Source: Flagellimonas aequoris (GTDB lineage: Bacteria; Bacteroidota; Bacteroidia; Flavobacteriales; Flavobacteriaceae). Taken from it: a stretch of 64,000 nt of DNA. The translations under genes and the position numbers were made by a program. The DNA lies in assembly GCF_003584165.1 (NCBI RefSeq), contig NZ_QXFJ01000009.1, positions 186,001-250,000 of the forward strand, in the 5' to 3' direction. Below, in pieces: positions 52,089 through 60,415 of the stretch. The first letter of the stretch is position 1; each line of letters opens with the position of its first letter. Under the pieces are notes generated by a model. The model saw nothing but the letters and a program-made list of their open reading frames with translations. It was not told the DNA's origin and made no database searches.

Positions 52089-52189
52089 TTTAGGATGGCA
52101 AGCATACAATTCTTTGCACAACGCCATAAGCATAAAAGTTGTGACCTATTCAAAATGAATATGATAATCTGCAATTAGTGACGAAGACC

Positions 52190-52582
52190 CTAAATCAAAT
52201 TGGAAACAAAGGAATAGAGCAATAGGGCCCAACCGATTACCAATAGCAATCCCCCAATTGGGGTAACCGGACCCAAAAACCGAAGTTTTTCCCCTTTGGC
52301 CGCACTTAAACAAAGTGCATAAATACTGAAGGAAAACAGCAACGTACCAAAGATGAAGCAGTTGACCATGGCCGAATCCAATGGTCCGTCAAAACTTAGG
52401 TTAAAACCAAGTACCAAAAGCACTAGGGCATGGTACATCTGATATTTGACCCCTGTCTCAAAACTATGTAAGAGTTCGGGGGTCAATTTCTTTTTAAGGG
52501 CGTGGGCACCAAAGGCACCAAAAACCACAGCCAGTAGCCCGTACAATGCTCCCATAAGTTGTGCCATAAACAGTGTTCCCAT
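52190..52582 (-). CDS. DUF423 small membrane protein
   Basis: A 130-aa protein with four transmembrane helices and the DUF423 signature (ALYGLLAVVFGAFGAHALKKKLTPELLHSFETGVKYQMYHALVLLVLGF, then TPIGGLLLVIGWALLLY). The start MGTLFMAQL at 52582 gives the family's usual length. The frame is open further upstream but would overlap the DUF2141 gene. Function is unknown. It is co-directional with the DUF2141 and 146-aa genes, 11 bp after the former. Confidence 0.9.
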   Translation of the reverse strand: MGTLFMAQLMGALYGLLAVVFGAFGAHALKKKLTPELLHSFETGVKYQMYHALVLLVLGFNLSFDGPLDSAMVNCFIFGTLLFSFSIYALCLSAAKGEKLRFLGPVTPIGGLLLVIGWALLLYSFVSNLI

Positions 52583-52593
52583 TCGTATTCTTT

Positions 52594-53007
52594 TTAAAGA
52601 TTTATGTTGATTATGTAATCCGAGGTAATGTGAAAGGCACATTCCTTGTATTTGGGTGGCCCGAAGGTTTTCATCTCGGCATTCGAAAAGGCCACCTTTT
52701 CCCTGGGGATACCCAACCAATTGGTATCCAGTTTGCCATTATCGTTTTCATCGTGGAAGACGGCCAAGGCATATTCCCCTGCGGGCAGGTTTGCAATCTT
52801 TAACACAACGCTGCCTTCATTGGCCTGCACACTTTCCGTTGTCAAGACCTGCTCAAAGGAGAGAAAGGCTTCATCCGAATTGTAGACGGCCACATTTACT
52901 TTACCTTTTTTGGATGACACATTGTTCACATGTACCGAAATGGTGTTTTGGGCCAAGAGTATCATGGGAAAAACCACCAAACAGAAAACAAAAAAAATCC
53001 TCATCAT
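52594..53007 (-). CDS. DUF2141 exported protein
   Basis: A 137-aa protein with a signal peptide (MMRIFFVFCLVVFPMILLAQ) and a transthyretin-like beta-sandwich with DUF2141 features (GKVNVAVYNSDEAFLS, LPAGEYALAVFHDENDNGKLDTNWLGIPREKVAFS). It is a periplasmic or surface protein of unknown role. Its start overlaps the end of the 146-aa gene by 4 bp. Confidence 0.9.
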   Translation of the reverse strand: MMRIFFVFCLVVFPMILLAQNTISVHVNNVSSKKGKVNVAVYNSDEAFLSFEQVLTTESVQANEGSVVLKIANLPAGEYALAVFHDENDNGKLDTNWLGIPREKVAFSNAEMKTFGPPKYKECAFHITSDYIININL

Positions 53008-53444
53008 TCTTTTCCTTTGGAAGACATACGATCTTGCAAGTCCGTTTGCAAAATAGAGTATAATTCTTGGGTTTGAAGACTATCCTGCAGGTTGATGTAC
53101 ATTTTGAGCGAGTCATGGTACACCAGTTTGATCTTCTGCTGCCGTAGGTCGTCCACAAAAACATACACCTTGGCTTGGGTGATGGAATCCTTAAAAACCC
53201 CTTTTTCCTTCATCCCCCATGAAAAGCCACTGGAGCGTTCCATTTCGGGCAGTTTATCTACCAAAAGAACACTATCAATCTCGGCCAACGGAACCTTCTG
53301 GTAGTAGATACCTGAGAAAATTCTAAGGTTGCCTTCCTCTATCTTATGCCAATTTTTGTAATGCTCCACAAAAACGAGCACGCAAAATACCAAGGTAATC
53401 ACGATCAGTACATTCCAAAGCCAATGTCTTTTCTTTTTGCCCAT
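53004..53444 (-). CDS. Single-pass membrane protein of unknown function (146 aa)
   Basis: A basic N-terminus (MGKKKRH), one transmembrane helix (WLWNVLIVITLVFCVLVFVEHY) and a soluble beta-rich domain of about 110 residues (IYYQKVPLAEIDSVLLVDKLPEMERSSGFSWGMKEKG) outside the membrane. It resembles small PH-like or bacterial membrane-anchored domains, but I do not recognise the family. It is first in a three-gene leftward operon with the DUF2141 and DUF423 genes (4-bp overlap). Confidence 0.7.
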   Translation of the reverse strand: MGKKKRHWLWNVLIVITLVFCVLVFVEHYKNWHKIEEGNLRIFSGIYYQKVPLAEIDSVLLVDKLPEMERSSGFSWGMKEKGVFKDSITQAKVYVFVDDLRQQKIKLVYHDSLKMYINLQDSLQTQELYSILQTDLQDRMSSKGKE

Positions 53445-53543
53445 ATTGTTAGATACGGTTGATGGATTTAAAGGTAGTGCAATTCAAATTAGCATTCAAA
53501 AATGCCCATTCCTATTATCTTTGGAACATCAAGAACCACCATT

Positions 53544-54299
53544 ATGGATTTTACAGGAAAGAACGTACTGATCACAGGGGCCTCACGCGGCATCGGAAAA
53601 GCCACCGCCATGGCCTTCGCAAAAAAAGGAGCCAAGGTCGGGATCAACTACAGGAGCCATGACGAGGCAGCCCAAATGACATTACAAGAACTTCCCGGGG
53701 AAGGTCATTATCTTTTTAAACGGGACATTTCCCAAAAGGAAGAGACCAAGGCATTGATCGATGATTTCATCAAGGTTTATGGCCAATTGGATGTTTTGGT
53801 GAACAATGCGGGCATTTCCATTTTTCATGAATTGGACCATGTGGACTTTGATCATTGGACCCATGCCTGGGAAAAAACTTTTGAAACCAACCTCTTTGCG
53901 GCAGCAAATCTCTGCTATTGGGGAGCCAAGGCCATGATGAAATCGGGTGGCGGACACATTGTCAATGTCTCTTCCCGAGGATCTTTCCGGGGAGAGCCCA
54001 CCAAACCCGCTTATGGCGCAAGCAAGGCCGCCCTGAATGCCATGAGTCAATCGTTGGCCAAAAAACTGGCCCCGTACCACATTTATGTGGGGGTTGTGGC
54101 CCCAGGGTTCACCGAGACCGAAATGGCACAGGAAACCCTTACCCCTGCCGAACGTGAAAATCTTTTGCGGGAATCTCCCTTTAAACGGATGGCCCGACCG
54201 GAAGAAGTGGCCCATGCCATATTGTTTTTGGCATCGGAAGGTGCCGCCTATTCTTCTGGTACCATTATCGACGTGAACGGAGCCTCCTATTTGAGATAA
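53544..54299 (+). CDS. Short-chain dehydrogenase/reductase (SDR)
   Basis: 251 aa from the ATG at 53544 (MDFTGKNVLITGASRGIG). An upstream in-frame ATG at 53502 adds residues not typical of the family. A classical SDR: cofactor motif TGASRGIG, NNAG, active-site Ser in NVSSRGSF, catalytic YGASK (Tyr-x3-Lys) and PGFTETEMA. Arg/Asn residues after the second strand (INYRSHDEA) favour NADPH. It reduces or oxidises an unknown carbonyl/alcohol substrate. The next gene starts 7 bp downstream. Confidence 0.9.
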   Translation: MDFTGKNVLITGASRGIGKATAMAFAKKGAKVGINYRSHDEAAQMTLQELPGEGHYLFKRDISQKEETKALIDDFIKVYGQLDVLVNNAGISIFHELDHVDFDHWTHAWEKTFETNLFAAANLCYWGAKAMMKSGGGHIVNVSSRGSFRGEPTKPAYGASKAALNAMSQSLAKKLAPYHIYVGVVAPGFTETEMAQETLTPAERENLLRESPFKRMARPEEVAHAILFLASEGAAYSSGTIIDVNGASYLR

Positions 54300-54306
54300 A
54301 CCATCG

Positions 54307-54783
54307 ATGAAGGCATCTACCATAGCACAGCTCAAAAAAGAACTCCAATATAAATCTTCGGATGAAGTGGTCCAACTGTGCTTGCGATTGGCCCGGTTCA
54401 AAAAGGAAAACAAGGAACTCCTTACCTACCTGCTTTTTGAGGCGGACAGTGAATCGGGATATATAGCATCCGTAAAGCTAGAAGTGGACGAGTTGTTTTC
54501 TGAAATCAATGTGAACAGCTATTTCTACATCAAAAAAAGTGTCCGGAAAATCCTCCGAATCATTAAAAAGTACATCCGCTATTCAGGCAACAAAGAAACC
54601 GAAGTGGAACTACTGCTCTATTTCTGTGAAAAACTGAAAGCCCTTCGGCCTTCCATCCACCGTAATACCACTTTAAAAAACTTGTACGATAGGCAATTGA
54701 TCTATATCGAAAAGAAATTGCCCCCGCTCCATGAAGATTTGCAATATGATTTTGGGGAGCAATTGACCCATTTGAAAAGCTAG
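54307..54783 (+). CDS. Unknown helical protein (158 aa)
   Basis: A soluble, lysine-rich, all-helical protein with no motif I recognise (MKASTIAQLKKELQYKSSDEVVQLCLRLARFKKENKELLTYLLFEADSE). The early part resembles the repeats of small cytoplasmic proteins conserved in Flavobacteriia. It is tightly linked to the SDR gene (7 bp), so it is likely in one transcript with it. No function assigned. Confidence 0.7.
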   Translation: MKASTIAQLKKELQYKSSDEVVQLCLRLARFKKENKELLTYLLFEADSESGYIASVKLEVDELFSEINVNSYFYIKKSVRKILRIIKKYIRYSGNKETEVELLLYFCEKLKALRPSIHRNTTLKNLYDRQLIYIEKKLPPLHEDLQYDFGEQLTHLKS

Positions 54784-54915
54784 TTTGAAGTATTCTCAAC
54801 AGTTTCTTTAGAATGGTTAAAAATATGGGGGACATCCTCACAAATGGTGAATCATTTTCAATCGTATTGAGTAAATTGTAGCTTTATTTAACTACTCATA
54901 ACCAACACCGACATC

Positions 54916-57900
54916 ATGGGAATGCTAAAAACCTCAACCAGAACATGGCTGCTACTGTCCATGTTCCTATCCTCATTGTTCAATTACGCCCAGAATGCTC
55001 CTACCATGCAAGTGGACACCAGTTTTTATAGCGGTTTTAAATGGCGAAACATTGGCCCAGAAAGGGGCGGCCGATCGTTAGGCTGCGCGGGAAGCCCCTC
55101 AAGACCCAACGAATATTATTTTGGGGCCACTGGTGGTGGACTTTGGAAAACCGTTGACGGGGGCAACACCTGGTCTTGTGTAACCGATGGACAGGTAACC
55201 AGCTCCTCTGTCGGTGCTGTTGCAGTAGCGGAGACCAATCCCGATGTGGTCTATATCGGAATGGGCGAAACCCAATTAAGGGGAAGCATCACCCAAGGGG
55301 ATGGCGTGTATAAAACCACCGATGGCGGCAAAACATGGATGCACTTAGGCCTAGAAGAAACCCAAGCCATTGCAAGGGTTCGTGTTGACCCTACCAACGA
55401 AAATATCGTTTACGTAGCAGCCCTTGGTCACCCCTATGGGGACAACGAAGAGCGTGGCGTCTTTAAAAGTATAGATGGTGGAGCTACCTGGAAAAAAGTA
55501 CTTTATGTAAGCAATAAAGCTGGCGCAGCCGATTTGATCATTGACAGAAACAACCCCAATACCCTTTATGCCAGTACGTGGCAGGTATATAGAAAAGCCT
55601 GGAAAATGTGGGGCGGTGGGCCGGATTGTAAGCTTTGGAAATCCACTGACGGTGGTGAAACGTGGACCGACCTTACCCAAAATGCAGGTATGCCCAAGGG
55701 TCCTATCGGGAAAATCGGTGTTACGGTTTCTCCTGTGGATTCTAACAGGGTCTGGGCCATTGTGGAAGCCAACGAAGGTGGCGTTTTTAGATCGGATGAT
55801 GGAGGAAAAACTTGGGAACTTACCAATAACGAGCGCAAATTAAGACAACGTGCTTTCTACTATTCCAGAATTTATGCGGACCCCAAAGATAAAGATGTGG
55901 TCTACGGATTGAACGTGGGCTTTTTCAAGTCCACCGATGGCGGGAAAACCTTTGATGTGACCATAAAACCTCCCCACGGCGACAACCATGACCTATGGAT
56001 AGACCCGAACAATCCCGAAAGAATGGTCAGTAGCAACGATGGTGGAGGTATTGTAAGCCTTAATGGTGGTAAAACCTGGACCGATCAGGATTATCCTACT
56101 TCGCAATTTTACCATGTAATGGCCACCAGTGATGTGCCCTACCATGTAGCGGGTGCCCAACAGGACAATACCACTTTGGCCATGCCCAGCGATGGATGGG
56201 ATTTTATGCAGGCGCGTGGACCCAATAAAGGTTGGTACTATGCCGTAGGAGGTGGTGAAAGTGGTTGGATCACACAGAGCCCAACCAATCCCGATATTTT
56301 TTATGCCGGAAGCCAAGGAGCCTTATTGACCCGATATGACCGAAGCAATGGCCAAACCCGGGACATACAGGTGTACCCCCGATTTTTCTCCGGGGAACCT
56401 GCGAGTGCCCTTCCCGAACGTTGGCAGTGGACCTTCCCGATCATGTTTGCTCCCAAAAATCCCAATGTGATGTACACTTGCTCCCAACATGTTTGGAAAA
56501 CGACCAATGATGGTCAAACATGGGAAAAAATAAGTCCTGATCTTACTTATGCCGATCCCGAGACTTTAGGCAAAACGGGCGGTGTAATCACCATGGACAT
56601 GAACGGACCGGAAATTTATGCCACAGTTTTTGCCTTGGCGCCATCCTACCATGACATCAATACCATTTGGGCAGGATCGGATGACGGCAAGATTAACGTT
56701 ACCCGTGATGGCGGCAAAACTTGGACCGACATCACCCCAAAAGACCTTCCGAAATTCTCTAGGGTCAGTATCATTGATGAATCTGTCCACAATCCTGGCA
56801 CTTTATATGTGGCGGCAAACCGCTACCAAGTGGACGACCGCGAACCCTACGTTTTCAAGACACATGATTATGGTAAAACCTGGACCAAGATCATTACCGG
56901 AATTGAAAAAGGGCATTTTGCAAGGGCCATCCGTGAAGACCACCAAAGAGAAGGCCTTCTTTTCTTGGCCACGGAACACGGGGTCTATTTTTCCATCAAT
57001 GATGGGGATAACTGGCAGTCCCTTCAGTTGAACCTTCCTGATACCCCGATCAGGGATTTGGTCATCAAGGACAATGACGTAGTGCTTGGTTCGCATGGCA
57101 GGGGGTTCTGGATCTTGGATGATATTCAACCCCTTCGCGAATATTCTCCCGAGCTGAAGAGCAAAAAAAATGTCCTCTTTAAACCAACCGATGTCATCCG
57201 GGGTATTTACAATGCCAACTTCCAATATTATCTGGAGGAACAGGTAGATACCATCACTTTTGAAATACTGGATGCCAAAGGAAACCTGATCGACTCCTTT
57301 GGAGGGAATCAGCCTAAGTACAAAAAAGATGATGACGATTCTTGGTACAGCAGGGGAAGTAGCACCAAACCCACCACGGCCAAAGGCATCAACACCTTTA
57401 CCTGGAACTTAAGGTATCCCGGTCCTACTACTTTTGATGGCATCATCATTTGGGGTGGATCGGTCAAAAACGGTCCAAAGGCACCTTTGGGCGCGTATAA
57501 GGTCAAAATGAAAGTAGGAGATGAAGTGGTACAGGAGCTACCTTTTCATGTGGTCATGGATCCCAACTTGAAAGGCATTACGGCAGAAGATCTGGACAAA
57601 CAATTTGAATTGGCTTCCAAGATTACCAAAAAGGCAAGTATTGCCAACGAGGCAGTGATCCAGATCAGAGGCATCCGCAAACAATTGGATAGTATCGGCA
57701 AGGAAATCACAAGCAAGCAGTTCAAAAAACTTTCAAGTGGTCTTATGGAGCCCCTGACCGTTGTGGAGGAAGATCTTTATCAAGTTCGGAACCAGTCCGG
57801 ACAGGATCCCTTGAACTTCCCGATAAAGCTCAACAACAGGTTCATTTCCCTTCAACGCAGTATTGAAAATGGCGATGCCAAACCCACTGATGCTTCCTAC

Positions 57901-58032
57901 GTAGTTTTTGATGAGCTGTCAAAGGAACTGGATATCCATATCGGAAAATTGAACAGTATACTGGAAAAACAACTCCCAAAAGTGAATGCCTTTTTGGAAA
58001 AAAATGGTAGTGCTACCATCAGTTTGGAATAA
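54916..58032 (+). CDS. Exported Asp-box (BNR) beta-propeller protein, VPS10/sortilin-like
   Basis: A 1,038-aa protein with a signal peptide (about 1-25, ending NYAQ). Residues about 30-750 form propeller blades marked by about eleven Asp-box (SxDxGxTW-like) motifs, such as TVDGGNTW, TTDGGKTW, SIDGGATW, STDGGETW, SDDGGKTW, STDGGKTF, SLNGGKTW, TRDGGKTW and THDYGKTW. The C-terminal 280 residues hold a beta domain (FTWNLRYPGPTTFDG) and a helical end. The architecture matches large secreted glycosyl-hydrolase-like/VPS10-like proteins frequent in Flavobacteriia. Catalytic activity is not evident; binding is more likely. Confidence 0.88.
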   Translation: MGMLKTSTRTWLLLSMFLSSLFNYAQNAPTMQVDTSFYSGFKWRNIGPERGGRSLGCAGSPSRPNEYYFGATGGGLWKTVDGGNTWSCVTDGQVTSSSVGAVAVAETNPDVVYIGMGETQLRGSITQGDGVYKTTDGGKTWMHLGLEETQAIARVRVDPTNENIVYVAALGHPYGDNEERGVFKSIDGGATWKKVLYVSNKAGAADLIIDRNNPNTLYASTWQVYRKAWKMWGGGPDCKLWKSTDGGETWTDLTQNAGMPKGPIGKIGVTVSPVDSNRVWAIVEANEGGVFRSDDGGKTWELTNNERKLRQRAFYYSRIYADPKDKDVVYGLNVGFFKSTDGGKTFDVTIKPPHGDNHDLWIDPNNPERMVSSNDGGGIVSLNGGKTWTDQDYPTSQFYHVMATSDVPYHVAGAQQDNTTLAMPSDGWDFMQARGPNKGWYYAVGGGESGWITQSPTNPDIFYAGSQGALLTRYDRSNGQTRDIQVYPRFFSGEPASALPERWQWTFPIMFAPKNPNVMYTCSQHVWKTTNDGQTWEKISPDLTYADPETLGKTGGVITMDMNGPEIYATVFALAPSYHDINTIWAGSDDGKINVTRDGGKTWTDITPKDLPKFSRVSIIDESVHNPGTLYVAANRYQVDDREPYVFKTHDYGKTWTKIITGIEKGHFARAIREDHQREGLLFLATEHGVYFSINDGDNWQSLQLNLPDTPIRDLVIKDNDVVLGSHGRGFWILDDIQPLREYSPELKSKKNVLFKPTDVIRGIYNANFQYYLEEQVDTITFEILDAKGNLIDSFGGNQPKYKKDDDDSWYSRGSSTKPTTAKGINTFTWNLRYPGPTTFDGIIIWGGSVKNGPKAPLGAYKVKMKVGDEVVQELPFHVVMDPNLKGITAEDLDKQFELASKITKKASIANEAVIQIRGIRKQLDSIGKEITSKQFKKLSSGLMEPLTVVEEDLYQVRNQSGQDPLNFPIKLNNRFISLQRSIENGDAKPTDASYVVFDELSKELDIHIGKLNSILEKQLPKVNAFLEKNGSATISLE

Positions 58033-58104
58033 CAACATTTCCTAACGGTATGATTTCAGGCAAATCACCTATCTTTAAGGAACATAGCGCATAATTTAAC
58101 TGTG

Positions 58105-59853
58105 ATGAAACGTTCCTCAATAAGATGGGTGATTTGTCTTCTTATAGCCCTGATCTTGGCCAATTCCTGTAAACAAAATAACAACCCGCAGACCACTACC
58201 TCTGTTCAAAATGCCGAATGGTGGAAAGAGGCCATCGTTTACCAGATTTATCCCCGTAGTTTTAAAGATTCGGATGGTGATGGTGTCGGAGACCTAAAAG
58301 GCATCATAGAAAAGCTCGATTACATTAAAAGTTTGGGAGTAACGGCCGTTTGGCTCAATCCCATCTATAGCTCGCCCAATGCCGATAACGGCTACGATGT
58401 GAGCGACTATCGCGGCATCATGGAAGAATTCGGAACCATGGAAGACTTTGATGCCCTTTTGGCCGGAATGCATGAGCGGGACATCAAATTGGTCATGGAC
58501 ATTGTAGTGAACCATAGCAGCGATGAACATGAATGGTTCAAACAATCCCGAAGTTCACGGGACAATCCCTATCGTGATTATTATCATTGGTGGCCGGCAG
58601 AAAAAGGTGAGCCTCCTTATCGCTATAGTTTGTTCGATGCCAAGGGCAATGCCTGGCAATATGATTCATTGACCAACGCCTACTACCTTCATTATTTTGC
58701 GAAGCAACAACCCGACCTCAATTGGTCCAACCCAAAAGTACGCCACGAAGTCTACGACATCATGAAATTTTGGGCCGATAAGGGCGTGGACGGTTTTCGG
58801 TTGGATGCCTTTCAGTTTGCGGCCAAGGATACCACCTATCCTAAATTTCCCGATGGTTTTGAGAAGGACTTCATTCAATACTATGCCATGCAGGATGGGC
58901 TCCACGACTATCTGAAGGAAATGAACCAAGAAGTCTTTAGCAAGTACGATGTCATGAGCGTGGCAGAAGGCGCCGGCCGTAATTTTGATGACGCCCATAA
59001 ATTAGTGGATCAGGGCAGAAAAGAGCTCAATATGGCCTATGCCTTTGAAGGGGTGGATATTCCCAAATATGAGGGATATGAATTGGCAACCATGAAGGAA
59101 GTGTTCAGCAAATGGGACAAGGAATTTGCCAAAGACGGATGGCTTTCCATTTTTTTGGCCAACCACGACCAAGCCAGAATGGTAAGTCGATGGGGCAATG
59201 ACACCGAAGCATACCGAAGTGCCTCGGCCAAATTGTTGAACACCTTTATTTTGAGCATGCGGGGCACTCCCTATTGCTATTATGGGGATGAACTTGGAAT
59301 GACCAATATTGATTTTGATACCATTACACAATATCAGGACATTGCAGCCCTCAATGGCTATCAAAAGGCATTGTCCGAAGGTGAGGATATGGACTTGTTC
59401 ATGAAGAAACTCAATTTTGGTTCCAGGGACAATGGACGAACCCCCATGCAATGGAATGATTCGGTAAATACAGGATTTACCTTGGGAACCCCTTGGCTTC
59501 CTGTCAATCCTAATTATGTCGACATCAACGTACAAAAGGAGAACTTCAATCCCGGTTCCGTACTGAATCATTTTCGGGAATTGACAACACTTCGAAAACA
59601 AAATCCTGTTCTGGTCTATGGAAGCTATGAGCTTTTGGCTCCAGAACATCCTTCTATTTATGCCTATACCAGAACTTTGGAAGGCAAAACGCTTTTGATC
59701 CTGTTAAACTTTTCTAAAGAAAGTTCCGGCATTACCCTTGAGGCAGGTTGGGCCAAATCCCCAATTATTATAAATAATTATAATGACCTTCAAATTATTG
59801 ACGATTCCATAAAAATGAAACCGTTCCAAGCGGTGATTTTAAACATCAACTAA
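58105..59853 (+). CDS. GH13 alpha-glucosidase/alpha-amylase lipoprotein
   Basis: 582 aa from the ATG at 58105 (a GTG 3 bp earlier is the alternative). A lipoprotein signal ends LILANSC (Cys22), so the enzyme is anchored to a membrane, probably facing the periplasm or surface. The GH13 (beta/alpha)8 barrel has DIVVNHSSDEH, GVDGFRLDAF (nucleophile Asp about 234), SVAEGAG (acid/base Glu about 288) and LANHDQAR (transition-state Asp about 355). The sequence WWKEAIVYQIYPRSFKDSDGDGVGDLKGI is typical of the oligo-1,6-glucosidase/alpha-glucosidase subgroup. It degrades short alpha-glucans. Confidence 0.93.
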   Translation: MKRSSIRWVICLLIALILANSCKQNNNPQTTTSVQNAEWWKEAIVYQIYPRSFKDSDGDGVGDLKGIIEKLDYIKSLGVTAVWLNPIYSSPNADNGYDVSDYRGIMEEFGTMEDFDALLAGMHERDIKLVMDIVVNHSSDEHEWFKQSRSSRDNPYRDYYHWWPAEKGEPPYRYSLFDAKGNAWQYDSLTNAYYLHYFAKQQPDLNWSNPKVRHEVYDIMKFWADKGVDGFRLDAFQFAAKDTTYPKFPDGFEKDFIQYYAMQDGLHDYLKEMNQEVFSKYDVMSVAEGAGRNFDDAHKLVDQGRKELNMAYAFEGVDIPKYEGYELATMKEVFSKWDKEFAKDGWLSIFLANHDQARMVSRWGNDTEAYRSASAKLLNTFILSMRGTPYCYYGDELGMTNIDFDTITQYQDIAALNGYQKALSEGEDMDLFMKKLNFGSRDNGRTPMQWNDSVNTGFTLGTPWLPVNPNYVDINVQKENFNPGSVLNHFRELTTLRKQNPVLVYGSYELLAPEHPSIYAYTRTLEGKTLLILLNFSKESSGITLEAGWAKSPIIINNYNDLQIIDDSIKMKPFQAVILNIN

Positions 59854-59938
59854 TTCATTGTCAAAAAATCAGACTCATTCTAAATTAGTAACCAAACATT
59901 TATCCTACCATGTATTGTTGTAATTTTATCGTGTCAGG

Positions 59939-60337
59939 ATGAATAAACTTATTACCATATTAACTGCAATGCTCATTTTGCTCCAGAGCATCAATATCCA
60001 TTTTAAGGATTTGGTGGAAATGGGGCAGTTGGTGGAGCACTACAAATTCCACAGCGAGGAATATGGGGATAGTTTCATGGTTTTTATGTCCAAGCACTAC
60101 GGCGAATTGAAAGCCTCACACAACGAAAAGCACCAGGAGGAACAAAAAGACCATGAAAAATTGCCATTTCAGCACCAATCACAATGTTTGCAGCATTTGG
60201 TCTTTATGGTGGATTCCAATCCTTTTTTTGAATCCCGCTCGGAAATCCCCGTGGTAAGAAAGGGCAATTTCCATTATCAAATGTCGGACTCCCAAATTTG
60301 GGGCGACGGGCTGTTCCAACCACCCAAACAAGCATAA
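59939..60337 (+). CDS. Small His-rich exported protein next to the metal-efflux gene
   Basis: 132 aa with an N-terminal hydrophobic signal-like segment (MNKLITILTAMLILLQSINIHF) and many histidines (VEHYKFHSEEYGD, KHYGELKASHNEKHQEEQKDHEKLPFQHQSQCLQHLVF). It ends near PPKQA. Similar short His-rich proteins (HYC_CC_PP type) precede RND metal pumps in Bacteroidota, and this one is 79 bp upstream of such a pump. Metal binding in the periplasm is a reasonable inference. Family assignment is tentative. Confidence 0.65.
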   Translation: MNKLITILTAMLILLQSINIHFKDLVEMGQLVEHYKFHSEEYGDSFMVFMSKHYGELKASHNEKHQEEQKDHEKLPFQHQSQCLQHLVFMVDSNPFFESRSEIPVVRKGNFHYQMSDSQIWGDGLFQPPKQA

Positions 60338-60415
60338 TTCATAGTTATCCGGTGTTGCCGGACACTTTTTACAGAAGCCTTATTGAATCTATAATGCTAT
60401 CATTTTCTATGAATC

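Noticed and set aside
53682..54413. Long antisense open frame (243 codons) opposite the SDR gene
   Set aside because: It lies fully across a clear SDR gene and shows no plausible protein features.
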